Positions 45,326-58,118 of a DNA stretch of 64,000 nucleotides are shown here, in pieces; the stretch's first letter is position 1, and each line of letters begins with the position of its first letter. The translations under genes were made by a program, and so were the position numbers. Source of the DNA: Diphasiastrum complanatum. Taxonomy: Eukaryota > Streptophyta > Lycopodiopsida > Lycopodiales > Lycopodiaceae. The DNA is taken from assembly GCA_029204225.1 (NCBI GenBank), contig CM055108.1:47263146-47327145 (forward strand), read 5' to 3'. The notes beneath the pieces were generated by a model. It did no database searches and had not been told where the DNA came from. It saw only the letters and a list, made by a program, of their open reading frames with translations.

Positions 45326-46382
45326 CGATAGTGGATCTAGTTTGCATTTGCTTTGGCTTGGACGCTATGATGGATACAGTGTTGGTGAGATAGGCTCCTT
45401 GGTAGGAGGCCTATGTACTGGTCAAATCAGAGTTGGCAACGTCAAGCATGGGAAGTTGAGCCTACATGGGATGTAGGAGAGGTAGACTATCATCAGTATC
45501 TCTGGGAGATAGGCGAGCTACTCAGGTATAGCCTATGGTGAGGTTTGTGTACATTCATTCATTGAGTCCTTGGTAGACTCTTGTGCTTGGAGCATGGGGA
45601 ATGGATGGGGATCAGCTTTCAGGACTTATTGGACAGTTGGATAGGCTTGGACGTGAGGGCATCTTGCTACAAGTGCGGGACATGGTTGGAGACCTGATTT
45701 GATGATCAGTGGTGTAGCAGCGGATCTACAGGTGGCACAGGTGTTGGAACGACAGGATAGCACTTATGGACAGGCCTTGGTCATGTATTTGATGCTTTAT
45801 CATTCGTGTTGGTTTGCATGAGTGTGTGTGGGCTTGCATGTTACCTTGTCACAGGATTCTAGATCTGAGTCGGAGTTGTATGTGGTTGTGCATTTGCTAC
45901 GTCAGAAACAAAGTAGTCATTTTATGCTGATTGACTTGTCATTGTCTACTAGTTGTCTATCTAGTGAGGGTACAATCTTATGGTGGCAATAAGATTTCAT
46001 CAGGTTGAGCCTCAGTCGCTCATTTATGTCAGCTTTACAGGTCTATTCTTGTAAGTGTCTGATAGGATGTCAGCCTAGCTAGATGGAGGATGTAAGTCTC
46101 ATGGTGGCAGTGGGATTTCCTCAGTTTGAGCCATGTCACTCAAGTGGTCCACTTGTGTTCAAGTCGGATTAGGGACGAGTCAGTTGGTCGAGAGTGTGGT
46201 AGACTCTCTATATGAGCATTGTGTTTACATGATACTTTGTGTGCCAAACCTGGTGGTTTGATGGTGTGCTTGAGTGTCAGTCAAGTACAGGGTAGCAGGG
46301 ATATGCATAACATCTTTTGGACACTCCAAATGCTGCTGCAATATATATCTTTACTCCTACTGCATTTGAGCTTAAGGGAGAG
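45326..46382. other. Unidentified sequence ending in a polypurine tract
   Basis: No clear domain. It ends in CTTAAGGGAGAG (46371-46382), a good polypurine tract, directly before an LTR-like start, so it is probably the decayed 3' internal region of an LTR element. Confidence 0.35.
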
Positions 46383-46868
46383 TGTTAAGAATCAGATTTG
46401 ATTTGATATGTTTTTATTGTAAGTTTGAAATGCAGTATTGTAATTAACTGTACATATCTTCAGTTGATTAGGATTTACAATTTTTTGGTTGTTACCGGGA
46501 CGTGACCCACTATTCTCATATCAATCGGGCACTGATCCCATAGCCGGCTACTTGGCTTAGCTGACTAGCCACACATAGGAAGAATTAGCCTGTACAGAGT
46601 TATTTACAGTACTTGCTATACTTGGGGGCATGTCCCAAGTTTGTCGGTCGAATTTGGCCATACTGGGTCTGACCTTAGTTTGACAGGTGGTAGGCCAGTT
46701 TAGGACACCTGCCTTTTCATGCAGTTTGTGAATACTATATATGTACAATGTTTCTTTCTAATCTAATAACTTTTGTTGTGCCATCTTTGAGAGCTTGTGA
46801 GGAGTGGTTATGGTGATTGTGTGATGTGATCTGCATACTGCACTAGATTCTATCGGAATTTTAACTTA
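46383..46868 (+). repeat. LTR-like segment (solo or 3' LTR)
   Basis: Starts TGTTAAGAATCAG after a polypurine tract, holds ACTATATATGT (TATA-like, 46734) and T-rich TTCTTTCTAATC, and seems to end near GGAATTTTAAC. The end lacks a clean CA and no partner LTR is present. Confidence 0.5.
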
Positions 46869-47055
46869 AATTGGTGATGGTGGGCGTCCTAATTGGCCGA
46901 ATCGTCTCCTGAAGGGCCGTGAGCAGCTGCACGCCAGCAAGTTAGCTGAATCGATGTTTGTAGATTAGCCATAGCTCTTGGTTTGAAAGCTTGCAAGTGA
47001 ATTGGCCGTGAAGGAAGGGATAGAGCCTCACAGGTCTGCTCACACGCGGAGAAGG

Positions 47056-47487
<432 letters not shown>

Positions 47488-47839
47488 TCTATTTTCACCT
47501 CCTTTGGCTTATTTTGGTCAAACGAAAGGCTATAGCCTCCAAACGAAGGGCACCTTGACTGTACCTGCAAGTACGATACATCAAAACAAAGTGATTGCCA
47601 TGGAGAAAGTGTCTGGAGCATGCCAAAAGTGATTTCACCATTCTATTGGGCACGTAGTTGGGAGTTGGTGACAAGGAGCATTTCGGAAGGCGACGCCGAT
47701 TTGGCTTTCAATTTGGTAGAAAAGTAGCAGATGGCCTGATAAGCGAAAAATTGCAGATCATTATCTTTTATTCTTGACATCACTGTTGGCCTTGGCATAT
47801 AGTTTATAGCCTACAGGTGCAATTTCAAGCATTTTGAAA

Positions 47840-49952
47840 ATGGCAAACATCAATGAGGCAAATTTGGGCAATGCAAGCAAACTTGATGGGGCTTCTAACT
47901 ACAACATCTAGAAACTCAAAATGAAGAGCATTTTGATGGAGGAGCTATGGGACATTGTGCAGGTACTGAAGTCCGGCCTAATACTACTTGAGGTGATATG
48001 AGGGCCTTTGACAAGAAGGCGCAGAGAGCATTGTCCTTGATCAATCTTTCAGTGAAAGACCATGTGATCACCCACATAAGTGATGCCACAATAGCTAGGG
48101 GAGCTTGGGAAGCTCTTAGAATACAATTTCAAACTTGCAATCTAGCGCGAGCCATGTTCTTGAAGTCGAGATTGAACATAATCAGGATGGAAGAAGACGA
48201 ATCGGTGGGATCTTTCTTCACCAGGATAAAAGAGCTAGGAGATCAACTTGTGGAAATTGGAAAACCAATTCGGGACGTTGAATTGGTACATACCACTGTG
48301 AGTGATGTTTCGCAAGGCCTACAAATGTTTGTAAGCAGCATTGGTTTGAGGGAGAAGATTGCCTACTTTTGAAGACTCGCACGAGATCATGTTGCAGGAG
48401 GAGCAACATTTGAGAAGTGGTGAAGTCAAGGAAAACCCCACAGGATGATCAAGCATTGCTTGCTAAAAGAAAACAAAAAGGGTGGAAAAGAATTCCAAAG
48501 AGGTCCAAGGATGATGAGGATGAGGGAGAGTCGTCATCGAAGGCAAAAAGAAAAAAGAAGAAAAAATGTTATTATTCCCACAAACCAGGTCATTGGGCAC
48601 ATGAATGTTACAAGAAGAAAACGGACATAAAGGTGAGAAAAATGAAGCAACAAGGCAACATCGCCAAAGATGATGGGGAAGATGACGAGACAAGTGTCTT
48701 CTCATCGACATTGGCATCCCAGGTTGATGATGGTGCCAGATGGTTCATAGATTCAGGCACCACGAGGCATATGACCGGAAAACATGATTGGTTTGAGAAA
48801 TTCTTGCCAATCCATGATGGGGACAAGGTCACACAAGCCAATGGGGTGGAATGCCAAATATAGGGTGTTGACAATGTACATGTGCAGTATCATGATGGTA
48901 AGATCAAGAATATTCCCAATGTGCTTTATGATCCTGGACTCAAAAAGAGTTTGCTTTATGTTGGTGTGATGACAAATCAACATTTAAAGGTTGAGTTTGT
49001 CAAGGATGGATGCCTAATGAAGGATATGGACCACAACTATAAGGCGGTAGCGAAAGGTTATCGGGATAGTAATTGTGGCCTTTATAAGTTGGATTTTGCA
49101 AAACCAGGTGAATATGGTTTGGCTACCTCAACAACATCACAATTTGAGTTGTGGCATAGGAGACTTGATTATTTAAACTATGGGAGCTTAAGAATGATAG
49201 CAAAGCCGAAGATGGTAATAGGATTACCAGCACTACAGGATGATCATCACGTCATATGTGAAGCATGTGTTATGGGAAAGCATAATAGGGAGACATTCAA
49301 GAAAGGTGGAGCTACAAGAGCCAAGAAACCGCTGGAACTTATTCACATCGACCTATGCAGCCCAATGAAAACCATGTCGATGGGGGGAGCCTATTATTTT
49401 ATGACTTTCATAGATGATTACTCTAGGAGGACATGGATTTACTTCTTGAAGAAGAAATCTGACGCTTTTGGTTATTTCAAGCAATTCAAGGCTTTAGTAG
49501 AGAACCAACTGGATGCACGCATCAAGGTGCTAAGATCAAATAGAGGGGGCAAATACAAATATAATGATTTTGAGGACTTTTGCAAGGAATACGGCATCAA
49601 AAGACAATTCACACAATCACACACGTCGCATAGTAATGGTGTAGCTGAATTGAAAAACATGAGTATTATGAAGAGTGCATGCTCCATGATGAAGCAAATG
49701 GGCTTAACCAATTCACTTTGGTTGGAAGCGTGCAGTGCGCCAACATTTTTGCAAAATAGGAGTCCTATAGTTGCGGTTCCAAATGTGACTCCCGAAGAGG
49801 CATTTACAGGAATAAAGCCAAAAATTGACAAGTTTCGTGTTTTTGGATGTAGGGCCTATGTACATGTGCCAAAGGAGGAGCGAAGCAAACTTGATGCCAA
49901 AGCAATCAAGTGCATCTTTGTCGGTTATCATGACAGAAACGTTGGTCATTGA
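47840..49952 (+). pseudogene. Element E gag, protease, integrase (broken)
   Basis: Gag starts MANINEANLGNASKLDGASN; the Trp codon of the conserved NYxxW is TAG. The frame shifts near 47985 and resumes at 48001 (KAQRALSLINLSVKDHVIT). Another frameshift near 48365 precedes the basic region and zinc knuckle CYYSHKPGHWAHEC, whose second Cys is Ser. Protease WFIDSGTTRHMTG is intact (about 48750). A TAG at 48861-48863 separates this from preintegrase (LWHRRLDYLNYGSL; the usual GH is DY) and integrase (LIHIDLCSP, FIDDYSRRTW, LRSNRGGKY, NGVAELKN). The second catalytic Asp of integrase is Asn. Ends at FVGYHDRN. Confidence 0.88.
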
Positions 49953-49964
49953 GGGAGAGAGTTA

Positions 49965-50195
49965 AAATAGCATTGATCATTTTATATAGTGCTTTCTAAT
50001 TTTCGACGGTGCCACGTGACCCAGTTCTAGAATTATCGGGCCATCTTTCTTTTATGAGCCCTTTGAGAGCTCTTAATAAATCATATCCTTGTACTTGCTA
50101 ATGAGGGTGAATATACAATGTGATAGAGCAATTTTGTCTTGTCTTGTCTTGTTGCACTTAACGTTGTGCTGTGGTGATTGATTCGGTCAGGTTTT
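49965..50195 (+). repeat. Probable 3' LTR of element E
   Basis: Follows GAGGGAGAGAG; starts GTTAAAATAGC, contains AATAAATC and repeated CTTGT words (50137-50152), and may end near TTTTAAATCA. Borders uncertain. Confidence 0.4.
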
Positions 50196-52114
50196 AAATC
50201 ATATTCTCAACCGTACCTTCTTCCAGCCGCCAAGGACAAAAAGAATCGAAAAACAGTATCCTTTCGGGCCGGAGAGAACTTTTGGGTTAAGAACATGATC
50301 ATTCTCCTGCATAATAGTTACCTCTCAAGTAAAACCTACTCCTTCGTCCTACCCTTCCAACCGGGGTTTTCCTACAACAAAATCAAACAACTATTCTATT
50401 ACTTTCCAACCAAGCACTAATTATTAAATCCAATTTGGATTTGTTCTTTGTCAAATGGTAACTTATGTATGGCTTCACACAAGATTTTGCATTATGGGTG
50501 AAACTCGTTGAAACTCCACCAGTCAGTTTTATGAATTCCCTCGAATAAATTTTTTTAACCGTTTTATTAAATGAACCTTCCACAACCCTTGACTGAAAAG
50601 TTCAAGATTTGTTTTACAGTCAGATAAATTCAATCTTCGTTCTTTGACTTCTACTTTTCTCTTGAATGAATTCTACATTTCCAAAAGCTCTTGAAATCGT
50701 GAATCCATCTTTTTTAGAGATTCAATAGTTAAAATAAACTTTTTTGACTGGAAAAGACCATTCACCTTTCACATCTTGATGAATGACCTCATTATTAATC
50801 TGTTTTTGTATCAAATGAAACTTCATAGAATAAAATTTCCTTCTTCGTGAGGAGGTAGTAGGAATGGAACCCAGGTTGAACCCATAGCTAAGAGCATATA
50901 TTCTTTCGTTTAAACATGTCAATACAATTATAACCTAACACACAAATTTGTTTGTTCTTAAGGGAAATAAAAGATAACATTAAGGCAAGTACATTTCTGA
51001 CTAAATACCACAGTACCTTTTTGCTTCTTGTGAGGACCATTCTATTTGGTTTAAAGTATGGGGGGGCTTTTGCTTCTTCTTACTACTCGTTCTCGATCAC
51101 AACAATAGAAAGAGGAAAATCTTAGTATGAACAAACTGAACACTCCATACCAAGTTATAGCTATCTGACACTGCTATGAGCATAACAACCGGGACAACAT
51201 AGGTTGACCTCATCCAATCCTCTTTACTAGAGTAGAATTATGGCAGTTTTTTTGAACCAAGGGTGGATAGAAACCAAACCAAACCGTCTTACGACGTTCT
51301 AATGGGGCGTGGTGGCTCGCTTGTAGGTGTGGAAACCGAAATAATATCTTCTTCACTCTTCATTACTTTAAAGCTTCTAGGCCAATGGGTCACACTAATT
51401 CCACACCTTCTAGCATAACCATTTACTTTTGCTTTGATATAAACTATGATCTCATTATGGATGCAGTAGGAGTTGAACCTGCTGAACTACTAGGCATCCA
51501 TCCACAACCTTTTCTTTTTTACAGCAAGAATTAATGTACCTATTGAATGCCGAAATTATTGCGGCGCAAAGCTGCTGTGCAATTACGTAGTAATGACATT
51601 CCCTAAGCGAAGCGTGTTGCTGGTTCAATATTGACAGAATGCTTGGGGGAAGTGAAAAACAAACACCAGCGCTAGAAGCTTTTGAAGAAGGAGAAAAAAG
51701 AGCACGTGTTGCTGGACATAATAGAGGACAAATAAAGGGAATCACAAAGCATGCAAGTAATAAACTCATGTTTACTCAAAATGCAAAAAAAAACTTGGAA
51801 TTGCTTTGTTACTCTCTTAACCTAATAACTTATTAACCCCTTGTAAAAATAACTACAAAGAAATAAATTAAGTATGTCTGGTTTATGGAGTTTCAAGGAA
51901 CCCAATAAAGCGTAAAGAAGCCCTCTTCACTTCGATCGAAGTGACCCCTTTCCCATAACCCCTTCGTTTATCTTCATTCCTCCTTACCCCTTCAATTGCC
52001 TTATTCAAGAGAACACAAAGTTTTCTCCGTTACCGAAAGGCCAAGTGGTAGTTTTCATTACCGGAATTGGTAAAATCAACTAAGCTGCACCTTTTTTTCG
52101 CGACCCGGGTTGGA
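50196..52114. other. Anonymous DNA, organelle-like in parts
   Basis: No gene identified. Words such as CTTCACTTCGATCGAAGTGACC near 51927-51948 and an isolated tRNA T-arm-like GGTTCAACTCC (minus strand, about 51470) suggest plant mitochondrial-type DNA. A minus frame 50722-50922 has no known domain. Tentative. Confidence 0.25.
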
Positions 52115-52466
52115 GGCAAAGCCCACCAAGCATGCTTTGCTCCCTTTCTTACCTTCGTCGCCCCTCATTTTGCTAATCTATCAATGATGTCCTATTCTTG
52201 CGCATACCTATGTAAGTCCTCTAAGGTCTTGAATTGTAAATAGCAAAAATTCGAGCCATTTGAGACTGGAACCAAGGTCAAATTAGGCCCAGGTCGACGG
52301 CAAAGCCCACCAAGCGCGCTTTGCTCCCTTTCTTACCTTCGCCGCCCCTCATTTTGCTAATCTATCAATGTTGTCCTATTCCTGGGCATACCTATGTAAG
52401 TCCTCTAAGGTCTTGAATTGTAAATAGCAAAAATTCGAGCCATCTCAGATTGGAACCAAGGTCAAG
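52115..52466. repeat. Tandem repeat, two copies of a 184-bp unit
   Basis: Unit starts GGCAAAGCCCACCAAGC at 52115 and again at 52299; both hold ATACCTATGTAAGTCCTCTA and AGCAAAAATTCGAGCCAT. About 94% alike by eye. Confidence 0.88.
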
Positions 52467-53790
52467 CCCTTTCATAATCCTAAGAAGCTATTCAGTATGC
52501 TACCAATTATGCAGATGAGAGTGCACAAAAGGCCACAGCTCGAGACTTTCGGGGGTCAGAAGAATTTTCCTTTTCGGGGATGAAGCAGAAATGTTCGAAG
52601 AATGCCAAAATAACAATTTGATAAGCAATAAAGAAATCCAATTCATCGACAGGCATTACCATGAGGCTTAAGTTCTAAATCGCATAATTGATCAAATCAA
52701 CTGTTATTTCTAAGGTGCGTTTTTTGAAAGGGCTCCTAGAAGAAAAATTCAAGAACTATTATCAGCTACGCTTACAACCTTGACAAGCCTAGTAATGAAA
52801 TTTGATGCAAAAAATCTCAACAGAGAAAGTAAGAACTACGGTGAAGAAATGATTAAATTTTTAATTGTAAGAAAGGTTCGAATGGTTTCACGGGTTGTCT
52901 AAAAGATTCACATTCGATTGAATTTTGACAAGATTTTCCGTGGAACTTGGGAAAAAAAATCATGGAGAATTCGATAACAGGCGAGACCAAATCACGGCGA
53001 GAAGCAATCCAATAACCAGAGCATTAGGAGGATAGGACAAGTTTCGAAGGACGGAGTCCAGAAGAAGCTCATGAAAAAGTATTCTCTGCCTGCTAAAGTA
53101 ATCTAGTTCAATGGGTAGCCGCAGCATTGTCTAAGCACAATGAGAGCTTTGAGTATAAGTATCATATACTTTAGCAGATGCAGAATATCGTTTACAATCA
53201 ACAAGGCAGCTTGTGAGCTTCTGTTCATACATGTCCATATCTTGCAAGGACGTCTTTTGATGAATCTATTACCGCTTCTTATGGTTGTGCTGAATTATCT
53301 CTTCCTTTGCAAAACAGACGTCATGATGGAAATTCAACAAGAATGCAGATTGTACACTTATCTGAAGGAGGAACATGGAGTTCACGTGGTGCAGGAAACT
53401 TACACTCCTCAAGGAGTGTTGCAAACATACATCAATATTGCCAAAAGAAATGTGTAAATCGTCTAGGCTGGGCTCTAGAAACCATATTGCTACTAATCAT
53501 GGTGGTGCAATATGCAATCTGGTTAGTAATTATGCTTTTATATCTTGTGTTCCTCTTTCAAATTAGGCTGGAATAAGCAAGTCAAAAATCACTTTTCAAA
53601 ACCAAAAAACAGTATTAAGAAATTTATATATGATATATACATACATTCACATACTAAAAGAAATTCATAATAGCCCGGACAACGTTCTAGTGTTTGGAAT
53701 GCTCCCGTTCTGGTACGGGCTCTCGTTCTAGAATGGGCATGCAGCGAAAGGTGTTGTGTTGCATGTTTGATATGTATTATATACATATAT
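52467..53790. other. No gene recognised
   Basis: An open plus frame (about 53265-53576) contains no domain I can name. Composition is ordinary. No RNA gene seen. Confidence 0.25.
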
Positions 53791-54035
53791 CTATATCTAA
53801 GGAAGCGGACCCCGAGCGTAAACGCGCATCCGGACGGGGATGCACTAGGGGCACGTCTGGGAGTGGACGCGTCCACCCCGGACGCATTTTTTTTTTTCAA
53901 ATTTTTTTACGTGTAAAAAAATTGGAAAAAAAAAAAGAACGCGCCAAGGTCCGCATCTGAGGGCCGGACGTGTCTGGGTCCAGACGTCGGACGCATACGC
54001 AGAATGCCCTCGTCCGGCTCGGACGCTCATGTCTG

Positions 54036-54037
<2 letters not shown>
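53791..54037. repeat. GC-rich imperfect inverted repeat (MITE-like)
   Basis: Outer arms rich in CATCCGGACGGGGATGC and CGGACGC-type words pair imperfectly around a T-run/A-run centre (53886-53936). A further half copy lies at 54096-54180 (AAGGAAGCGGA...TTTTCAAATTTTTTT). The sequence is bordered by TATA-rich DNA. Confidence 0.6.

Positions 54038-54038
<1 letters not shown>

Positions 54039-54085
<47 letters not shown>
54039..54085. repeat. (AT)n microsatellite
   Basis: About 47 bp of AT dinucleotides between two GC-rich modules. Confidence 0.95.
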
Positions 54086-54091
<6 letters not shown>

Positions 54092-54560
54092 CATATAAGG
54101 AAGCGGAGCCTGGATGCGGACGCTTCAGGGGGTGCGTCGGGGGTGGATGCATCCGACAGTTTTCAAATTTTTTTTTCCAAAAAAAAAAAAAGAAAGGCCC
54201 CTGCCCTCACTATCCCACATCCCAAAAATGAAATAAAAACAAATTTATGACCCCTATCCGCCCCCTCGAAATTATTATCAGAGGGTGTCTGGCACCCACC
54301 TGCCTCCTCTTATTAAAAAATAGGAAAACAGTAGCCAAAAAAATTTGCAACAAACCTAACCACTGCCCATGTGTCTCATGTCTGATATCTATAGAATTGG
54401 ACATGAAAGAGCAACAATTTATATTTTTTGAATCTTTAGAACTCTGTCTCGTGCCCTCGCTATCTCTCTCTCTGACGAATCTATATTATACAATTTCTGG
54501 GACCACAAGTTTCTGGGAGAAATGAATGCTCGCTAGAAGGTAGACCAGCTCTCAAGACAG

Positions 54561-54656
54561 GGAACCACAAGACCTACACATTACTATGTCTTATATGATG
54601 ATATTGGTTTTCCCCCGGATGAACTTCAACAGCTTACTAATTACTTATGCAAAACT
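54561..54656 (+). pseudogene. Argonaute PIWI-domain exon fragment
   Basis: Exactly 96 bp (32 codons) encode GTTRPTHYYVLYDDIGF followed by DELQQLTNYLCKT. Plant Argonautes have GTSRPTHYHVLWDEN...LTNNLCYT at this point of the PIWI domain, the slicer domain of RNA silencing; the His of RPTHY is the last residue of the DDH catalytic set in slicer-competent family members. The block is preceded by CAAGACAG (3' splice site) and followed by GTGTAT (5' splice site), so it looks like one whole exon. The neighbouring exons (HAGIQ before, YARCTRSVS after) are not found. It is a captured or left-over exon, not a working gene. Confidence 0.75.
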
Positions 54657-54665
54657 GTGTATTCA

Positions 54666-56007
54666 CTACAGGGAGGCCAAGTTTCTATTTTTTATGATGC
54701 AATCATTAAGAGAGAGTCTTATGAAGGAAAGGGCAATGGAAGATTGGTTCTTGGGAAGATCCAAGGCATGGATCTCACATCTCTTATTCAACTCAAAGTA
54801 TTCTATGATTGTGAATTGATCACTCATGATCAATAACAACCAAACAATAAATGTGAGTGATGACCATTTGCTTGCTTGTCTCCTCCAACTTTGTCCTTTC
54901 TTGATATGTCTCCACCATAAAACTCCATCTTGCCACAAGAAACCATCAAACCTTGGAAATCCATGAGTAGGTGAGTATAGTAATGATGCAAATCCAACAC
55001 CACATGACTCCATAAACCAAGTAGGTTGCACTAGTCCATCTTCAAGATCTACTTGACACAAGAAAATGACCATGAATTCACCAAAAATTGACAATCTCCA
55101 AATGTTGGCATCAAGTAACTCAACACTTGATAACTTGATCATGGATGAGTGACATAATGGACCTCCAATAGCTTTATTTCCATCAGCAAAACTAGCCAAG
55201 AATGCTAGTACAACTCCAACAATAAGATATTGCAAGGCAATGTAGCTAGTTTGTCCATATTTTGACAATTTGCACACACCACATGAAATAGCTCAAACAT
55301 GAGATAGAACAAGTAAAGTAAACTTGAAAAACACTTCCTCGCTGCTCCTTTGAACTTACTTGAGTCTTCAATAAGCTACAAAAATAGATCCATAATATGT
55401 TTGCCAAATAACCTTCCTTTGATGCTCTTGACTAGCTCCAAATTGCCACCTTTCCTTTTGTGTTGTTGAAGCCCTTTGAGACCAACCTCTTGATCTTCCT
55501 CTTGACCATCAAAGTTATTGAACAAACTTTTTTTTTCAGATCCATTACTTGCTTTTCCAGTATGAAACCATGAGAACCAATATCCACTTGCATAGCATCA
55601 TCTACACAAGAAGATTCTCCAAAACATGTGAGTAAATCAAAGTGAGTCGCTTCCACTTGCTTACCTTTCTCTTGATCATCAAAGATATGAATATCTTCAG
55701 ACCTGGACCTCTGAAAATGCTCCCTTTCAAACATATGATCTAGATCCAACAAGATCTCATCAGTGCTTGATCTCAAATTTCCACAAAGGTTAGTGAAAAC
55801 AATGTTATTGGTGGAGCCATCATAAATCAAAAGATAGATTCCAAACTTTCCATCCAACATGAAGTAGAGTAGGTGAAGATAAGTATCAAACCTAATAAAT
55901 CCAGCCTTTCTGATTCCATAACAAACCTCAATAAGCTCACCAATGAGATTTTCCTTGCCTTGAAGAAATTGCCTCTCGATTTGCTCCATATAGTCTTCTC
56001 TAACCAA
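54666..56007 (-). other. Two unidentified minus-strand frames
   Basis: Frames at 55277-54666 (203 aa) and 56007-55432 (191 aa) have no domain I recognise. The second is acidic in the middle and ends KRKIKRLVSKGFNNTKGK. Phrases such as GVLWWRHIKKGQSWRRQASK resemble the unexplained frame in element G at 29263-29700, so this may be a shared non-pol region of a copia derivative. Plus-strand DNA after the Argonaute exon is also open (GGQVSIFYDAIIKRESYEG) without a recognised domain. Confidence 0.3.
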
Positions 56008-56279
56008 CCTTTTTTCAGAGAGTTCAAATTTTGAAACATGGAGGAATCACTTTTTGATTCACATTCTATTTGGTTCTTCTTGTTCTAGTTATATCTCGAT
56101 GTATAAAATTGATGTAAGAGATAGTGAAGCATCCAATTTGGACACTATTCTCTATATCAATTATGAAAGATACTTTAGAACCTTAGAAAGGAGGTCTATA
56201 CTTAGTATGGAGATCATTCTAAAGTTGGATCAAAGTAGTATGGTTAAAACTATGCCAATTAAACTAGTTGAAGAGGGAG

Positions 56280-56829
56280 TGTGAGAGATTTCAACAAGTT
56301 TAGTCATATTTTGGTAAATTGTCAATTGAGGCCAAAATTCATTTTAGACTTACAGATAATTTTCGAAGTTATATTAGTTTGAAATATATTCAATAAACAC
56401 TTTTTGAAAGTGTGGGAAATTTGGTAGTCAAGTTTGAAAAAGATTCAAATTTGAACTTTCGGTACTTTGAATATAGAGTGGTTTACATTTTGGAGGGAAA
56501 GCCAAGTGGCCAAATAGGGTTTGGACACTCTATAAAAGGATGTAACTCATGGAGAGACACATCTTCTCTCTTATCTCTCTCATTTCATCATTATACATGG
56601 TTCTCTTTGGGTTCTACTACTCATTGGTGCACTCTCATGATGATATCTTGCAATTCTACGTGTAGAATGATCATTTATTGTTATTTTTGGTTCCACACGT
56701 GTGAAATATAGTAGAGTACTATAATTGTATGTACAACAACTATATTTTATATTTTGGTTCATGTTTGATCAATATCTCTTAGATTTTGCATCTCATTTTA
56801 TATGTAGATGCTGATTTTTCTACATTACA
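56280..56829 (+). repeat. LTR J (plus strand, solo or 3' LTR)
   Basis: Follows a purine tract GAAGAGGGAG (56270-56279); starts TGTGAGAGATTTC and ends TACATTACA. CTATAAAAGG at 56530 is a strong TATA box. CACACGTGTG lies at 56694-56703. No matching partner in the window. Confidence 0.65.
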
Positions 56830-56879
56830 GGATTGTTGGTTTGCTCATTTTTGTAACCAAAGATCAGGGACATGGATTG

Positions 56880-57190
56880 GATCTTGAATGATATGAAATC
56901 CTTCACAGTGAGCACAAGAAAATTGCGGACAAAACTGTCATGCTTAGGAAGCTAACACTGCTCTGTAAAAACTATCAGCTTATTATTGACAATCAGTTTG
57001 AAAGAAAGAATCGATGCGTGAAAGCATCTACAATGGCTGTCTCCGATAATTCTCTTGTGTTCTTTGTTACAATGATCATCATCTATATACAATCTGCATT
57101 AGTGTAGATGTTTGTACAAAAAAAGAATAGAGCAATTTCGTCGTCTTAGGTAGATCATAGCAGCTACAATCATTGTCCAAGAGGTTACAC
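56880..57190. repeat. Diverged R1 fragment
   Basis: Matches the R1 segment around 820-1070, including AAAGAATCGATGCGTGAAAGC and TTACAATGATCATCATCTA. Confidence 0.65.
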
Positions 57191-57424
57191 ACAGTACAAG
57201 AAGTGTAACAAGAAGATCCGCGCTCGAAGTGATATCGGCAATACAATGATTTAAGTCTCAAGCGCAAGGAGTGATGGCGGACGAAGAAGGAATAGAGAGC
57301 GTGCTTGAGAGCGATATTGGGAGCGAAAAACGAAAAGTTTGCGAGAAAAAATGAAAATTTCGAGGGGGTATATATAGAAAAGTTTTGCAAGTGTGAAAAA
57401 AAAATGATTTTGTACACGTGGCGA

Positions 57425-58112
57425 TGTTAAAAGTACAGTTTTAAGGACCACAAATGGATCTTTGAATGATCCAAGGTTGATTGTGTGCTTGTTAAACAAT
57501 CTATCAGATACTAGTCATCAGAAAACAAGATCTAGTTTAGCAGCTTGATAGAAAAACAAGTAGAGACAATCAGAGCATTCATCAAAAACTATAATCCAAC
57601 TCCACATGTGTGGAAATGAGGCTGTAGTACGGCCTGTAGACAGTGTTTAGAGTGTGCCAAAGCTGGGTTTCATTGGAATCAAAGGCAATCACCATACAAT
57701 GAGAGAAAACTCGAGTTTCTCCTTAAGGCTCCAAAAAGTTTCTATCTCCTCACTATGGAGAATGAGAATACATAGTAAAAGACACTCTTTGCTAAGTTAG
57801 GTGAAAATCCAGCATGTAATAAGGAAGTAGAGTCAACTTTCTTGCCCTAATGTGAAAACCCTAGCCTAGATCCAAGAGTCATGCTTGGTAGGTGCATGGT
57901 AGATACAAATCTCATCATAAATCATGGTCTAGATCCTACAAAGTAGGAATCATTACCAAATGGATACAACCACTCCTCTTGACTCGTGGTAACCTACTTT
58001 AGGTGTGAATATACAAGTGGCACTTTGGCCATTCAAGTAGCCAACAAACAATATTGACAAAATCTACAATATTCTACATGGCTAGATTTGCCAATGTAGG
58101 CAATTTTTCACA
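57425..58112 (-). repeat. Element H 3' LTR
   Basis: Plus strand TGTTAAAAGTACAG...CAATTTTTCACA, 688 bp, resembling the C/G LTRs. Holds TCCACATGTGTGGA near 57603 and GTAGTACGGCCTG near 57625. Confidence 0.8.
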
Positions 58113-58118
58113 CTTCTC

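Larger units (their letters stand above)
47488..50195 (+). mobile_element. Element E: truncated Ty1/copia element, relative of D
   Basis: Leader 47488-47839 shared with D, then gag to integrase (47840-49952). Directly after integrase comes GAGGGAGAGAG and an LTR-like stretch, so RT and RNase H have been deleted. 5' LTR not identified. Confidence 0.75.

Noticed and set aside
51455-51500. tRNA gene from the GGTTCAACTCC word
   Set aside because: Only a T-arm-like piece; no D arm or acceptor pairing seen.
52115-52466. CRISPR-like array
   Set aside because: Only two long units with no spacer pattern; a simple tandem duplication in a plant genome.
53140-53576. Cytochrome b or other organelle protein
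   Set aside because: No stretch matches a conserved motif in any frame.
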